Shown here one piece after another: positions 55,746 to 64,000 of a stretch of DNA of 64,000 nucleotides. This DNA comes from Hephaestia mangrovi (GTDB lineage Bacteria > Pseudomonadota > Alphaproteobacteria > Sphingomonadales > Sphingomonadaceae): NCBI RefSeq assembly GCF_019880555.1, contig NZ_JAINVU010000001.1:496001-560000 (forward strand), given 5' to 3'. How positions within the stretch are numbered: position 1 is the first letter of the stretch; every line of letters starts with the position of its first letter. The notes beneath the pieces were generated by a model. It made no database searches. It had not been told where the DNA came from and saw only the letters and a program-made list of their open reading frames with translations. Made by a program: the position numbers and the translations under genes.

Positions 55746-56264
55746 ATGAAACTCAACGAACTCCGCGATAATGACGGCGCCCGCAAGGGTCGGATGCGTG
55801 TCGGCCGTGGCATCGGCTCGGGCAAGGGCAAGACCGGCGGCCGTGGCCAGAAGGGTCAGAAGAGCCGCGAGGGCGTCTCGATCAACGGCTTCGAGGGCGG
55901 CCAGATGCCGCTGCACATGCGTCTGCCGAAGCGCGGCTTCAACAACATCTTCGCCAAGGATTATGCCGAGGTGAACCTGGGCGCGATCCAGAAGGCGGTC
56001 GACGCCAAGAAGCTCGACGCCAAGGGCACGATCGATCACGCCGCGCTGAAGGCTGCCGGCCTGGCGCGTGGCGGCAAGCACGGCGTCCGCCTGCTCGGCA
56101 AGGGCGAGCTGACCGCGAAGCTGAGCTTCGTCGTCGCCGGCGCGTCCAAGTCGGCCAAGGAAGCGGTCGAAAAGGCTGGCGGATCGGTCGAGATCCCGAC
56201 GGTCGTCCCCGCTGCCGAGAAGGCCGCGGCCAAGAAGGGCACCGCGAAGAAGGCCAAGGCCTGA
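55746..56264 (+). CDS. rplO: 50S ribosomal protein L15
   Basis: 172 aa. [40 protein letters not shown] and [20 protein letters not shown]. The C-terminal tail is Ala/Lys-rich ([16 protein letters not shown]), longer than in E. coli. Between this gene and secY lies a 96-nt gap. Confidence 0.96.
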   Translation: MKLNELRDNDGARKGRMRVGRGIGSGKGKTGGRGQKGQKSREGVSINGFEGGQMPLHMRLPKRGFNNIFAKDYAEVNLGAIQKAVDAKKLDAKGTIDHAALKAAGLARGGKHGVRLLGKGELTAKLSFVVAGASKSAKEAVEKAGGSVEIPTVVPAAEKAAAKKGTAKKAKA

Positions 56265-56360
56265 ACGCCGGGTTAGACAATAGCCTTGTAACGACTATAT
56301 GAGCGGCGGGGGCGGGTGACTGCTATCCCGCCGCTTTCAGTTTCCAGGACGAACAGCATA

Positions 56361-57725
56361 ATGGCATCCGCAGCCAACCAGATGGCTTCCAGCATCAGCC
56401 TGGCGAATTTCACCAAGGCAACCGATCTCAAGAAGCGCCTGTGGTTCACCCTCGGCGCGCTGATCGTGTTCCGCCTGCTGAGCTATGTGCCGCTGCCGGG
56501 CGTCGATCCTACCGCGCTCGGCCTGCTGTCGCAGCAGACCTCGGGCGGCGTGCTCGATTTCTTCAATTCCTTCTCGGGCGGCGCCTTGAAGCGCATGTCG
56601 CTGACGGCGCTCGGCGTGATGCCGTACATCACCGCCTCGATCGTCGTGCAGCTCGCCACCTCGCTCAGCCCACAGCTCGCGGCGATCAAGAAGGAAGGCG
56701 AATCGGGCCGGATGCGGCTCAATCAATACACCCGCTACGGCACGGTCGCGCTCACCGCGATCCAGGGCTATTTCATCGCCGTCGGCCTTGAGGCGCTGGG
56801 CGCCAACCAGGGCGTTCAGGCGGTGGTGCTGCCCGGCATGCTGTTCCGCTTGACCGCGGTGGTCAGCCTGGTCGGCGGCACGATGTTCCTGATGTGGCTC
56901 GGCGAGCAGATCACCAGCCGCGGCATCGGCAACGGCGTCAGCCTCATCATCATGGCCGGCATCGTCGCCAACATGCCGACCCAGCTCATCAACCTGTTGA
57001 ATGGGGGCCGCACCGGCTCGATGAGCACGCTCAACATCATCCTGATCATCTCGGCGATCGTCGGCCTGGTGCTGTTCATCTGCTTCATGGAGCTGGCGCA
57101 GCGCCGCATCCTGATCCAATACCCCAAGCGCCAGACCCAGCGCGGGATGCAGGCCGATCGCAGCCATCTGCCGTTGAAGCTCAACACCGCCGGCGTGATC
57201 CCGCCGATCTTCGCCTCGTCGCTGCTGCTGATGCCGCTGACGGTGAGCCAGTTCGCCGGCCAGAAGGTGGCGGGGCAGGGCTGGTGGGGCGATCTCATCA
57301 TCACGCTCAACCAGTATCTCCAGCACGGTAGCCCGGTGTACATGCTGCTGTATGGCGCGGGCATCATCTTCTTCTCGTTCTTCTACACCGCGGTGGTGTT
57401 CAATCCCGAGGAGACGGCGGACAATCTGAAACGCCACGGCGGCTTCATCCCCGGCATTCGCCCGGGCAAGAACACCGAGGTCTATTTCGATTACGTGCTC
57501 ACCCGCATCACGGTGGTCGGCGCCGGCTATCTGGCGATCATTTGCCTGGTGCCCGAATACCTCGTCTCGGCGCTGGCGATCCCGTTCTATCTGGGCGGCA
57601 CGTCGCTGCTGATCGTCGTCAACGTGACGATGGATACGGTGACGCAGATCCAGAGCCACCTCTACGCGCAGCAATATGGCGATCTGATCAAGAAGGCTCG
57701 CCTCAAGGGCGGCCGCCTGCGCTGA
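56361..57725 (+). CDS. secY: Protein translocase subunit SecY
   Basis: 454 aa from ATG 56361 (MASAANQMASSISLANFTKA); an upstream ATG at 56316 would add 15 residues with no conserved part. Ten membrane helices; LKKRLWFTLGALIVFRLLSY (helix 1), SGGALKRMSLTALGVMPYIT (plug region), FYTAVVFNPEETADNLKRHG and FIPGIRPGKNTEVYFDYVLT (cytoplasmic loop that contacts SecA). Core of the Sec channel. Confidence 0.96.
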   Translation: MASAANQMASSISLANFTKATDLKKRLWFTLGALIVFRLLSYVPLPGVDPTALGLLSQQTSGGVLDFFNSFSGGALKRMSLTALGVMPYITASIVVQLATSLSPQLAAIKKEGESGRMRLNQYTRYGTVALTAIQGYFIAVGLEALGANQGVQAVVLPGMLFRLTAVVSLVGGTMFLMWLGEQITSRGIGNGVSLIIMAGIVANMPTQLINLLNGGRTGSMSTLNIILIISAIVGLVLFICFMELAQRRILIQYPKRQTQRGMQADRSHLPLKLNTAGVIPPIFASSLLLMPLTVSQFAGQKVAGQGWWGDLIITLNQYLQHGSPVYMLLYGAGIIFFSFFYTAVVFNPEETADNLKRHGGFIPGIRPGKNTEVYFDYVLTRITVVGAGYLAIICLVPEYLVSALAIPFYLGGTSLLIVVNVTMDTVTQIQSHLYAQQYGDLIKKARLKGGRLR

Positions 57726-57758
57726 CAGCCCAAGACAACGAACAGGGGAGCGTTGCCG

Positions 57759-58412
57759 ATGGACATCATTCTGCTTGGCCCGCCGGGGGCGGGTAAGGGC
57801 ACGCAGGCGGAGCGGCTGGTGGCCGATCGCGGTATGGTGCAGCTTTCGACCGGCGACATGCTGCGCGCTGCGGTCAAGGCGGGCACCGAGGTCGGGCTCA
57901 AGGCCAAGGCGGTGATGGACGCCGGCGAGCTGGTGTCGGACGAGATCGTTTCGGCGATCATCGGCGAGCGGCTCGATCAGATCGACCACGCGACAGGCGT
58001 CATCTTCGACGGCTATCCGCGCACCAGGGCCCAGGCCGAATCGCTGGATACGCTGCTCGGCGATCGCGGGCGCAAGCTCGATTACGTGATCGAGCTCGAG
58101 GTCGACGAGGATGCGCTGGTCGAGCGGATCACCGGTCGCTTCACCTGCGCGGTATGCGGCGCGGGCTATCACGATAAATTCAAGTTGCCCAAGGTGCCTG
58201 GCACCTGCGACGTCTGCGGCAGCCACGAGTTCAAGCGCCGCCCCGACGACAATGCCGAAACGGTGCGCACCCGCATGGTCGAATATCGCGCCAAGACCGC
58301 GCCGATCCTGCCGATCTACGAAGCGCGCGGGCTCGTCCGCCGTGTCGACGGCATGGCCGATATCGATCACGTCACCCAGGCCATCGAAGCGATCCTCGAC
58401 GGCAAGGCCTGA
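57759..58412 (+). CDS. adk: Adenylate kinase, zinc-binding lid form
   Basis: 217 aa from ATG 57759 (MDIILLGPPGAGKGTQAERL), with AGGGGAG (57744-57750) 8 nt upstream; the earlier in-frame start at 57753 is not used. P-loop GPPGAGKGT at 7-15. The lid has FTCAVCGAGYH and PGTCDVCGSHEF, a Cys4 zinc site, the Gram-positive/alphaproteobacterial type. Interconverts ATP, ADP and AMP. Usual place after secY, but rpsM-rpsK-rpoA-rplQ do not follow. Confidence 0.96.
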   Translation: MDIILLGPPGAGKGTQAERLVADRGMVQLSTGDMLRAAVKAGTEVGLKAKAVMDAGELVSDEIVSAIIGERLDQIDHATGVIFDGYPRTRAQAESLDTLLGDRGRKLDYVIELEVDEDALVERITGRFTCAVCGAGYHDKFKLPKVPGTCDVCGSHEFKRRPDDNAETVRTRMVEYRAKTAPILPIYEARGLVRRVDGMADIDHVTQAIEAILDGKA

Positions 58413-58588
58413 TCGCCGCGTTTCACCGTCGCACCCGAACGGGCCGTCGTTCGGAACGCGGAAATATTTCATATTTCTCCGAACCGTAACGCGGGCGTCA
58501 TGCTGGCTCGCCAAATCCCCCCTGCCAACACGCAGGCAAATCCGTTCGCGATCACTGCCGGCGACCGGGCCAAACAGGGGACTAGTTT
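58413..58588. promoter_or_regulatory. Intergenic region with AT-rich inverted repeat before the phosphoesterase
   Basis: GAAATAT (58461-58467), TTC, ATATTTC (58471-58477) forms a perfect 7-bp palindrome, embedded in a larger imperfect one with arms TTCGG (58450-58454) and CCGAA (58479-58483). It lies about 110 nt before the start codon and stands out against the GC background. Operator for an unknown regulator; it is not a PhoB box. Confidence 0.4.
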
Positions 58589-60319
58589 ATGCGCAAGATG
58601 CCGATGATGGCGGCCGTTTCCTGCATCGCGTTGATGCTCAGTTCGTGCCACGATTCGAATGATCCGCCGCCGGTTTCAGCGCCGACCCCGACGCCCAGCC
58701 CGTCGCCTTCGCCATCACCGACGCCCACGCCGACCCCGCCGCCTTCGCAGGAGGATGCCGCCGATACGGCGACGCCGATCAAGCACCTGGTGGTGATTTT
58801 CGACGAAAACGAATCGTTCGATCACTATTTCGGCACCTATCCGGAAGCGACCAACCCCAGTGGCGAGCCGATGTTCACCGCTGCCGCCGATACCCCGACG
58901 GTGAACGGCTATAACGCCGACAAATCGCTGCTGACCGACAACCCCAACACGAAGAACGCCGACAATCTGGCGACGGGCGTTCCGGCCGAACAGATGAACC
59001 CGTTCCGCATCGATCGCGCGCAGTTCGATACCACCAGCCAGAACCACGCCTATACCGCCGAGCAGAAAGCATCGGACAACGGCAAGATGGATGCCTTCGT
59101 CGCATTCACCGGCCGCAGTTCGCAAGGCGGCGCCGGCGCATTCGGCACCGCGGCGCAGGTGATGGGCTATTTCGACGGCAACACCGTCACCGCGCTGTGG
59201 AATTACGCCCAGCATTTCGCGATGAGCGACAACGCCTTCACCGATTCGTTCGGCCCCTCGTCGCCGGGCGCGATCAACGTCGTCTCGGGCACGACCGCCG
59301 GCGCGTCGAACGCCAACGGCGCGGTCGCCGACGGGCAGGGCGGCTATACGATGATCGGCGACCCCGATCCCGAAGGCGACGTCTGTTCGAGCACCAAGGC
59401 GAACAGCACGCTGCACATGCTCGGCAAGAATATCGGCGATCTGCTCAACGCCGCCGGCCTCACCTGGGGTGGCTTCATGGGCGGGTTCGATCTCACGCTG
59501 ACCAACGACAATGGCACCACCGCGTGCAAGCGCAGCACCGTGTCGCCCAACACCAGCCGCACGGTGACGGACTACACGCCCCACCACGCCTGGTTCCAAT
59601 ATTACGCCTCGACCGCCAACCTGAAGCACACGCGGCCGAGTTCGGTCGCCATGATCGGTCATACCGAGCCCGATCTCGACAAGACCGATGCGCCGGTTCA
59701 CCACCAATATGACCTCGAGGATTTCTATACGGCGGTGAAGGCGGGCAATTATCCGTCGGTCAGCTACGTCAAGATGTCGGCCTATCAGGATGCGCACCCG
59801 GGCAATTCAAACCCGCTCGACGAGCAGGCCGGCGTCGTCAAGCTGCTCAATTTCCTGCAGCAGCAGCCCGATTGGAAGAACACCGCCGTTATCGTCACTT
59901 ACGACGATTCGGATGGTTGGTACGATCATCAGGCGCCGAACATCCTCAACGCCTCGTCCGATCCCGATGCCGATCAGCTCAATGGCGCGGGCAAGTGCAC
60001 CGGCCCCGACGCGAAGCCGGCGGTGGGGCTGGACGGCAAGGTGGTGAACGGCCGTTGCGGCCCGGGCTCGCGCATCCCGTTCCTCGTGATCTCGCCTTAT
60101 GCCAAGGTAAATTATGTTTCGAATACCTTGCTCACCCAGGCTTCGGTGGTGCGCTTCATCGAGGATAACTGGCTGAGCGGAAAGCGGCTCGGCGGCGGGT
60201 CGAACGACGCGATCACCGGCAGCATCATGGAACTGTTCGATTTCAAGGCCAATCCGCACCTCGCGCCATTCTATCTCGATCCGAAGACCGGCATGCAGGT
60301 TTCGCAGCCGCCCGCCTGA
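58589..60319 (+). CDS. Exported AcpA/phospholipase-C-type phosphoesterase lipoprotein
   Basis: 576 aa. Lipoprotein signal ending LMLSSC (Cys20). A Pro/Ser/Thr linker follows (repeated PTPSPSPSPTPTPTP, about residues 28-52), then the phosphoesterase domain: KHLVVIFDENESFDHYFGTY (metal-binding Asp/Glu and catalytic Ser/Thr region), PGAINVVSGTTAG, DDSDGWYDHQAP and GPGSRIPFLVISPYAKVN. The fold is that of the acid phosphatase AcpA and phospholipase C; it should cleave phosphate esters in the envelope. The downstream gene (74 bp later) encodes a cytochrome c peroxidase, a pairing that may be functional. Confidence 0.85.
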   Translation: MRKMPMMAAVSCIALMLSSCHDSNDPPPVSAPTPTPSPSPSPSPTPTPTPPPSQEDAADTATPIKHLVVIFDENESFDHYFGTYPEATNPSGEPMFTAAADTPTVNGYNADKSLLTDNPNTKNADNLATGVPAEQMNPFRIDRAQFDTTSQNHAYTAEQKASDNGKMDAFVAFTGRSSQGGAGAFGTAAQVMGYFDGNTVTALWNYAQHFAMSDNAFTDSFGPSSPGAINVVSGTTAGASNANGAVADGQGGYTMIGDPDPEGDVCSSTKANSTLHMLGKNIGDLLNAAGLTWGGFMGGFDLTLTNDNGTTACKRSTVSPNTSRTVTDYTPHHAWFQYYASTANLKHTRPSSVAMIGHTEPDLDKTDAPVHHQYDLEDFYTAVKAGNYPSVSYVKMSAYQDAHPGNSNPLDEQAGVVKLLNFLQQQPDWKNTAVIVTYDDSDGWYDHQAPNILNASSDPDADQLNGAGKCTGPDAKPAVGLDGKVVNGRCGPGSRIPFLVISPYAKVNYVSNTLLTQASVVRFIEDNWLSGKRLGGGSNDAITGSIMELFDFKANPHLAPFYLDPKTGMQVSQPPA

Positions 60320-60328
60320 CCTCGGGGT

Positions 60329-60363
60329 CGCCCGGTGCGCTATGCCTCGCGGCGTACCGGGCG
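60329..60363 (+). terminator. Hairpin after the phosphoesterase gene
   Basis: CGCCCGGT (60329-60336) pairs with ACCGGGCG (60356-60363), 19-nt loop, without a T-run. Probably stabilises the 3' end or separates the two genes; not a clear intrinsic terminator. Confidence 0.4.
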
Positions 60364-60393
60364 GCACCATAGCAAAACAATGACCCGCCGCTC

Positions 60394-61818
60394 TTGACCG
60401 ACACGCATCGCTTCACCTCCGCCGTTCCCGGCGCGAGCCGGCCTCGCAGGGTGTTGTCGCGCCTGGCGGCGGTCGCGGCGATCGTCTGCGCCGTGATGGC
60501 GATCGGCGCGGCGCGCATCCTGGCGCATCCGGCCGAATCGCCGGCCGTGCTCGTGCCGTTGGTCGAGCGGCTGACCGGCGCCAATCCGCATCCGATCAAG
60601 CTCGTCCGCCCGCCCGATCAGCCACTCAGTACCCTGGCAAAGATCGGCGAGCGGCTGTTCCACGATCCGTCGCTCTCCGCGTCGGGCCGCCAGTCGTGCG
60701 CCTCGTGCCACAGCCCGGCGCATGATTACGGTCCACCTAACGCGCTTTCGGTGCAGCTTGGCGGGCCTGATCTGCAGCGCGAGGGGCTGCGCCCGCCGCC
60801 GTCGCTCGCCTATCTCTATCGCCAGACGGTGTTCAGCATCGGCCCGCCGGTCGACGACAATGACAATCCGGTCTCGCTCGGCCAGCTCGCGCAGCAAGCG
60901 CAGGGCAAGGCGCTGGCGGTCAAATCGGCGGGGACGGCGCCCGTCGCCGCACCCGTGCCGCAGGGCGGGCTGTTCTGGGACGGCCGCGCCGATACGCTGA
61001 TGGCGCAGGCGACGGGGCCGATGATGAACCCGGCGGAAATGGCCGATACCAGCGTCGCAGAGGTCGCCGCCAAGCTCGAGCGCGGCGGCTATGTGGCGCT
61101 GCTGCGGCCCTTGTTCGGGCGAACCGTGGTGAACAACCCGGCGATGCTCTACGATGAGGCGATGTCGGCTCTGTCGCGTTACCAGATCGAGGCACGCGCT
61201 TTCCATCGGTTCGACAGCAAATATGACTATTGGCTCGAAGGCAAGGCGCGGCTGAGCCCTGCCGAGTTGCGCGGCATGAAGCTGTTCAACGATCCGCTAA
61301 AGGGCAATTGCGCGGCGTGCCATATCAGCCAGCCGGGCGCCGACGGTATGCCGCCGATCTTCACCGATACCGAATATGAAGCGCTGGGCGTGCCGCGCAA
61401 TCGCGCGCTCGCCGTCAACCGCGATCCTGGCTTTCACGACATGGGCCTGTGCGGCCCGCTGCGCACCGATCTCGCGCAGCAGACGCAATATTGCGGCATG
61501 TTCCTGACGCCGACGCTGCGCAACGTCGCGCGGCGCAAAGTGTTCTTCCACAACGGCGTCTATCACGATCTCCACGACGTGCTGCGCTTCTACGATTTCC
61601 GCGATACCGCGCCCGGCCGCATCTATCCGCGCGACGCCACCGGCCGGGTTCGCAAATATGACGATCTGCCGCGGCGCTATTGGGCCAATATCGACGTCGC
61701 CGATGCCCCGTTCGACCGCCATCGAGGGGACAAGCCGCCGCTCAGCGATGCCGAGATGGAGGACATCATCGCGTTTCTCGGCACGCTCGACGATGGCTAC
61801 GAACCGCCCTCGCACTGA
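60394..61818 (+). CDS. Di-haem cytochrome c peroxidase (MauG/CcpA family)
   Basis: 474 aa if started at TTG 60394; no ATG is available upstream in frame, and the start is uncertain (GTG 60451 is an alternative). A hydrophobic segment near residues 20-43 acts as signal or anchor. Two haem motifs: CASCH (102-106) and CAACH (306-310), as in bacterial cytochrome c peroxidases and MauG. Family segments LARIGERLFHDPSLSASGRQ-like start, FWDGRADTLMAQATGPMMNP and FLTPTLRNVARR are complete. Periplasmic peroxide reduction with a c-type donor. Follows the phosphoesterase closely. Confidence 0.87.
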   Translation: MTDTHRFTSAVPGASRPRRVLSRLAAVAAIVCAVMAIGAARILAHPAESPAVLVPLVERLTGANPHPIKLVRPPDQPLSTLAKIGERLFHDPSLSASGRQSCASCHSPAHDYGPPNALSVQLGGPDLQREGLRPPPSLAYLYRQTVFSIGPPVDDNDNPVSLGQLAQQAQGKALAVKSAGTAPVAAPVPQGGLFWDGRADTLMAQATGPMMNPAEMADTSVAEVAAKLERGGYVALLRPLFGRTVVNNPAMLYDEAMSALSRYQIEARAFHRFDSKYDYWLEGKARLSPAELRGMKLFNDPLKGNCAACHISQPGADGMPPIFTDTEYEALGVPRNRALAVNRDPGFHDMGLCGPLRTDLAQQTQYCGMFLTPTLRNVARRKVFFHNGVYHDLHDVLRFYDFRDTAPGRIYPRDATGRVRKYDDLPRRYWANIDVADAPFDRHRGDKPPLSDAEMEDIIAFLGTLDDGYEPPSH

Positions 61819-61956
61819 CATTCGTTCGGCCGGCGCCCCTCCGTCACGACAGGGCCGAATGACGAATTTTTCATCATGGCGTCACAGCGCCGATCGCCGG
61901 CCGGTCGTAGAACGGCGGGGCAGGCGGCATCCCGCTGCCGCACCGGAGTTCCGACG

Positions 61957-62136
61957 ATGACCCTTCGTATCCTCGCCTCGCTCGCCGCCGTGACGCTGCT
62001 CGCCGCGCCGGCGATGGCCGCCACCACCGCCAAGACCGTCACCAAGCACCATGTCGTCAAGCATCACGTGGTGAAGGCCAAGACCAAGGTGGCTGCCAAG
62101 CCCGCCAAGGCCGCTGCTCCCGCCAAGGCGTCGTAA
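61957..62136 (+). CDS. Small exported His/Lys-rich peptide (Asr-like)
   Basis: 59 aa from ATG 61957 with a CCGGAG ribosome site. A signal peptide (MTLRILASLAAVTLLAAPAMA) leaves a mature chain of about 38 residues, nearly all Thr, Lys, His, Ala, Val and Pro, with tandem KHHVVKHHVVK then KAKTKVAAKPAKAAAPAKA. The composition recalls the acid-shock protein Asr of enterobacteria and other periplasmic cationic peptides that buffer or bind metal. It lies directly upstream of a two-component system and is ended by a strong terminator. Confidence 0.65.
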   Translation: MTLRILASLAAVTLLAAPAMAATTAKTVTKHHVVKHHVVKAKTKVAAKPAKAAAPAKAS

Positions 62137-62167
62137 GCGCCTCCCGACGCATCTCCTCGGGCGTCGC

Positions 62168-62204
62168 GGCCGGCGGGAAGCGGGGGCTTTCCGCCGGCCA
62201 TTTT
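62168..62204 (+). terminator. Rho-independent terminator after the small peptide gene
   Basis: GGCCGGCGGGAAGC (62168-62181), loop GGGG, GCTTTCCGCCGGCC (62186-62199) with one G-U pair, followed by A and TTTT. Separates the peptide gene from the response regulator. Confidence 0.8.
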
Positions 62205-62235
62205 CTTGTCCTTCGCGAAGGCGTAAGCCGGGCAT

Positions 62236-62928
62236 ATGACGCGCAAGATCCTCGTCGTCGAAGACGATGCCGCGACCGCCGCCTATCTGGCCAAGGGGCT
62301 GGCCGAAGCCGGCTACAGCGTGGAAACCTGCGGCAACGGGCGCGATGGCCTGTTCCTGGCCAGCGAGGGCGTGTTCGATCTGATCGTCGCCGATCGCATG
62401 CTGCCGGGGATCGACGGGCTGGCGATGCTCTCCGCGATCCGCGCCGCCGGGATAACCGCGCCGGCGCTGGTCCTGTCCGCGCTCGGCACCGTCGATGATC
62501 GGATCGACGGGCTGCGCGCCGGCGCCGACGATTATCTCTGCAAGCCCTTCTCGTTCGGCGAGCTTTCTGCGCGCGTCGAGGCGTTGATGCGCCGCACGGA
62601 TCGCGCGACCACCGGCGGCAAGCCGACGCGGATCATCGTCGGCGATCTCGAAATCGATCTGCTCGGCCGTCAGGTTTCGAGGCAGGGCCGGCCGATCGCG
62701 CTCGGCGCACGCGAATACAGCATCCTCGAATATCTCGCGCGCCACGCCGGCCAGGTCGTCACGCGGACGATGATGCTGGAGAAGATCTGGAATTATCATT
62801 TCGATCCCGGCTCTAACGTGGTCGACGTCCATGTCGGCCGGCTGCGGCGCAAGCTGGAGGAGGGCTTCGACAGCCCGATCCTGCATACCGTGCGCGGCGC
62901 CGGCTATCGCCTCGCCCCGGCCGCCTGA
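62236..62928 (+). CDS. OmpR/PhoB-family response regulator
   Basis: 230 aa. Receiver domain with E9/D10/D11, phospho-acceptor D53 (VADRMLPGIDG) and K103 (LCKPFSFGEL); winged-helix output with LTAREYSILEYLARHAG-like recognition region (ALGAREYSILEYLARHAGQV) and NVVDVHVGRLRRKL. The receiver reads like CzcR/CusR/CopR-type regulators (GTVDDRIDGLRAGADDY). Its stop overlaps the kinase start (TGATG). Confidence 0.93.
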   Translation: MTRKILVVEDDAATAAYLAKGLAEAGYSVETCGNGRDGLFLASEGVFDLIVADRMLPGIDGLAMLSAIRAAGITAPALVLSALGTVDDRIDGLRAGADDYLCKPFSFGELSARVEALMRRTDRATTGGKPTRIIVGDLEIDLLGRQVSRQGRPIALGAREYSILEYLARHAGQVVTRTMMLEKIWNYHFDPGSNVVDVHVGRLRRKLEEGFDSPILHTVRGAGYRLAPAA

Positions 62929-64000
62929 TGCGGCTTTCCTTCACCGCGCGCCTCGCGGTGCTGGCGATCACGCTGGCGTTGATTTCCAGCCTCGCCTCGG
63001 TCTTCCTGATCTGGAACGGCATCCATAACGACGCGATCGCCGCGCTGCGCCGCGATACGGTGGAGCAGGCGCAGGATTTCGTTTCGGTTTACCGCAGCGG
63101 CGGCTTTCCGGCGCTCCGCGAGGCGATAAACGCGGCGCGCGATCCCGATGACGACACGCTGATCCTGGCGGTGCTCGATGCGCGCGGCCAGCGCGTGATG
63201 GGCGTTGGCCCGGTGACCACCGCGGTCCAGCCGCTCGCGGGAACGCCGTTCAGCATCGCCGTGCCCGGCCACAGCGCGCAATGGACAGGCCGCGAGGCGG
63301 GCTTCGCGATCCATCGGGTGGGCCGATACTGGCTGATGACCGGCCGCCTGCTTGACGATTGGGAGCAGGAACAGCGCACGATCGAGCATGTCGTCGGCCT
63401 GTCGATCCTGCTCGCGATCGTCACCGGCATCGCCACTGGCCTGGTGGTGACGCGCTATGTCGGCCGCCGGCTCAATCGCATCGCCGATGTCGTCGAGGCG
63501 GTGAGCGGGGGCGATTTCGCCGACCGCGTGGAAACCGTCGCGGGCGGGCGTGATGCGTTTGATCGGCTCGCTATCCGCCTCAACGCGATGCTCGATCGGA
63601 TCGAGCAGCTCGTCGGCGAGTTGCGCGCCGTCACCGACTCGCTTGCCCATGATCTGCGCTCGCCGCTCGCCCGGCTGCGCGCACGCGCCGAGCAGGCGTC
63701 GCTGGCCGAGGATGCCGGCGCGCGCGAAGCGGCCTTGTCCGGGCTGCTGGTTGAAACCGACATGATGATGCGGATGCTGACGACGCTGCTCGAGATCGGG
63801 CGCTCGGCGGCGATGGGGCGCGATCGTTTCGTGATGGCGGAGCCAGGGGCGATCCTGGAAGAACTGACCGAGCTTTATGGTCCCGTCGTCGAGGAAGCGC
63901 GCATGGCGCTCACGCTCGACATTGCGCCCGATCTGCCGGCGATGGCGGTGCATCGCGAATTGCTCTCGCAGGCGCTCGCCAACCTCATCGACAATGCGCT
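62928..64000 (+). CDS. Sensor histidine kinase, C-terminus beyond the window
   Basis: 357 codons are present. Membrane helix 1 (about residues 10-30), a periplasmic domain of about 120 residues, membrane helix 2 (about 153-175), HAMP (TRYVGRRLNRIADVVEAVSG), then the dimerisation helix with SLAHDLRSPLARLRA, phospho-acceptor H241. The N-box begins LSQALANLIDNA where the window ends, so the ATP-binding lobe is truncated by the edge, not by mutation. Partner of the response regulator. Confidence 0.92.
   Translation, partial: MRLSFTARLAVLAITLALISSLASVFLIWNGIHNDAIAALRRDTVEQAQDFVSVYRSGGFPALREAINAARDPDDDTLILAVLDARGQRVMGVGPVTTAVQPLAGTPFSIAVPGHSAQWTGREAGFAIHRVGRYWLMTGRLLDDWEQEQRTIEHVVGLSILLAIVTGIATGLVVTRYVGRRLNRIADVVEAVSGGDFADRVETVAGGRDAFDRLAIRLNAMLDRIEQLVGELRAVTDSLAHDLRSPLARLRARAEQASLAEDAGAREAALSGLLVETDMMMRMLTTLLEIGRSAAMGRDRFVMAEPGAILEELTELYGPVVEEARMALTLDIAPDLPAMAVHRELLSQALANLIDNA

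Noticed and set aside
58413..58588. PhoB box upstream of the phosphoesterase
   Set aside because: No pair of CTGTCAT-like direct repeats with 4-nt spacing was found; only the AT palindrome stands out.
58677..58746. Short tandem units that could suggest a CRISPR or satellite
   Set aside because: They encode the Pro/Ser/Thr linker of the phosphoesterase in frame; unit length and spacing are not those of a CRISPR array.
60380..60397. Five-codon leader peptide before the peroxidase gene
   Set aside because: ATG at 60380 gives only MTRRS before a stop and has no ribosome site or attenuator structure.

Overview
The window is a 64 kb chromosomal segment of a high-GC alphaproteobacterium, most likely a sphingomonad (Sphingomonas or a close relative). 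This rests on protein character (YciA/DUF177/UrcA/bactofilin set, pdhC-lpd apart from pdhAB, alphaproteobacterial ribosomal proteins with long tails) and on families of two-hairpin intergenic repeats. It is inference from the sequence only; no database search was run. No rRNA, tRNA, CRISPR array, prophage or transposase gene was seen.

Left part (1-10 kb): a trehalose module on the minus strand (otsB, a GH15 glucoamylase/trehalase-like enzyme, otsA cut by the window edge) is divergent from a pentose-phosphate operon on the plus strand (rpiA, tkt, tal, gnd, two HAD phosphatase-like genes, then trmJ). From 10 to 18 kb come a GH92 alpha-mannosidase, a Rieske oxygenase coupled to an FAD oxidoreductase, an amino-acid permease, a GNAT acetyltransferase and an EamA exporter. 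An 0.8-kb gene-free stretch (17985-18796) is packed with repeats.

Middle (18.8-34 kb): ispG; two paralogous membrane acyltransferases with a membrane-bound LytTR regulator between them; an isoaspartyl peptidase; an S1/P1 nuclease; an intergenic block with two intrinsic terminators and a candidate small RNA; a compact NfrB/NfrA-like glycan synthesis and export pair; bamE divergent from a ubiquinol-cytochrome c chaperone and DUF177; an M28 peptidase; a CDP-alcohol phosphatidyltransferase; and a DUF2975-HTH pair with a clear palindromic operator.

From 34 to 39 kb lies the pdhC-yciA-lpd operon. It is interrupted by a DUF559 nuclease-like gene bounded by inverted two-hairpin repeats, which looks like an inserted cassette. 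After a GFA protein, a MAPEG protein and a bactofilin, the str operon (rpsL-rpsG-fusA-tuf, 40.3-44.9 kb) starts from a near-consensus promoter. A terminator, a repeat, an SDR gene and an opposite-strand gene separate it from the S10-spc cluster (rpsJ to adk, 46.3-58.4 kb). Within that cluster the 293-nt gap between rpsJ and rplC is filled by seven stable hairpins.

Right end (58.5-64 kb): a secreted AcpA-type phosphoesterase, a di-haem cytochrome c peroxidase, a tiny His/Lys-rich exported peptide, and an OmpR-type response regulator with its sensor kinase (cut by the window end). The genes rpsM-rpsK-rpoA-rplQ do not follow adk here.
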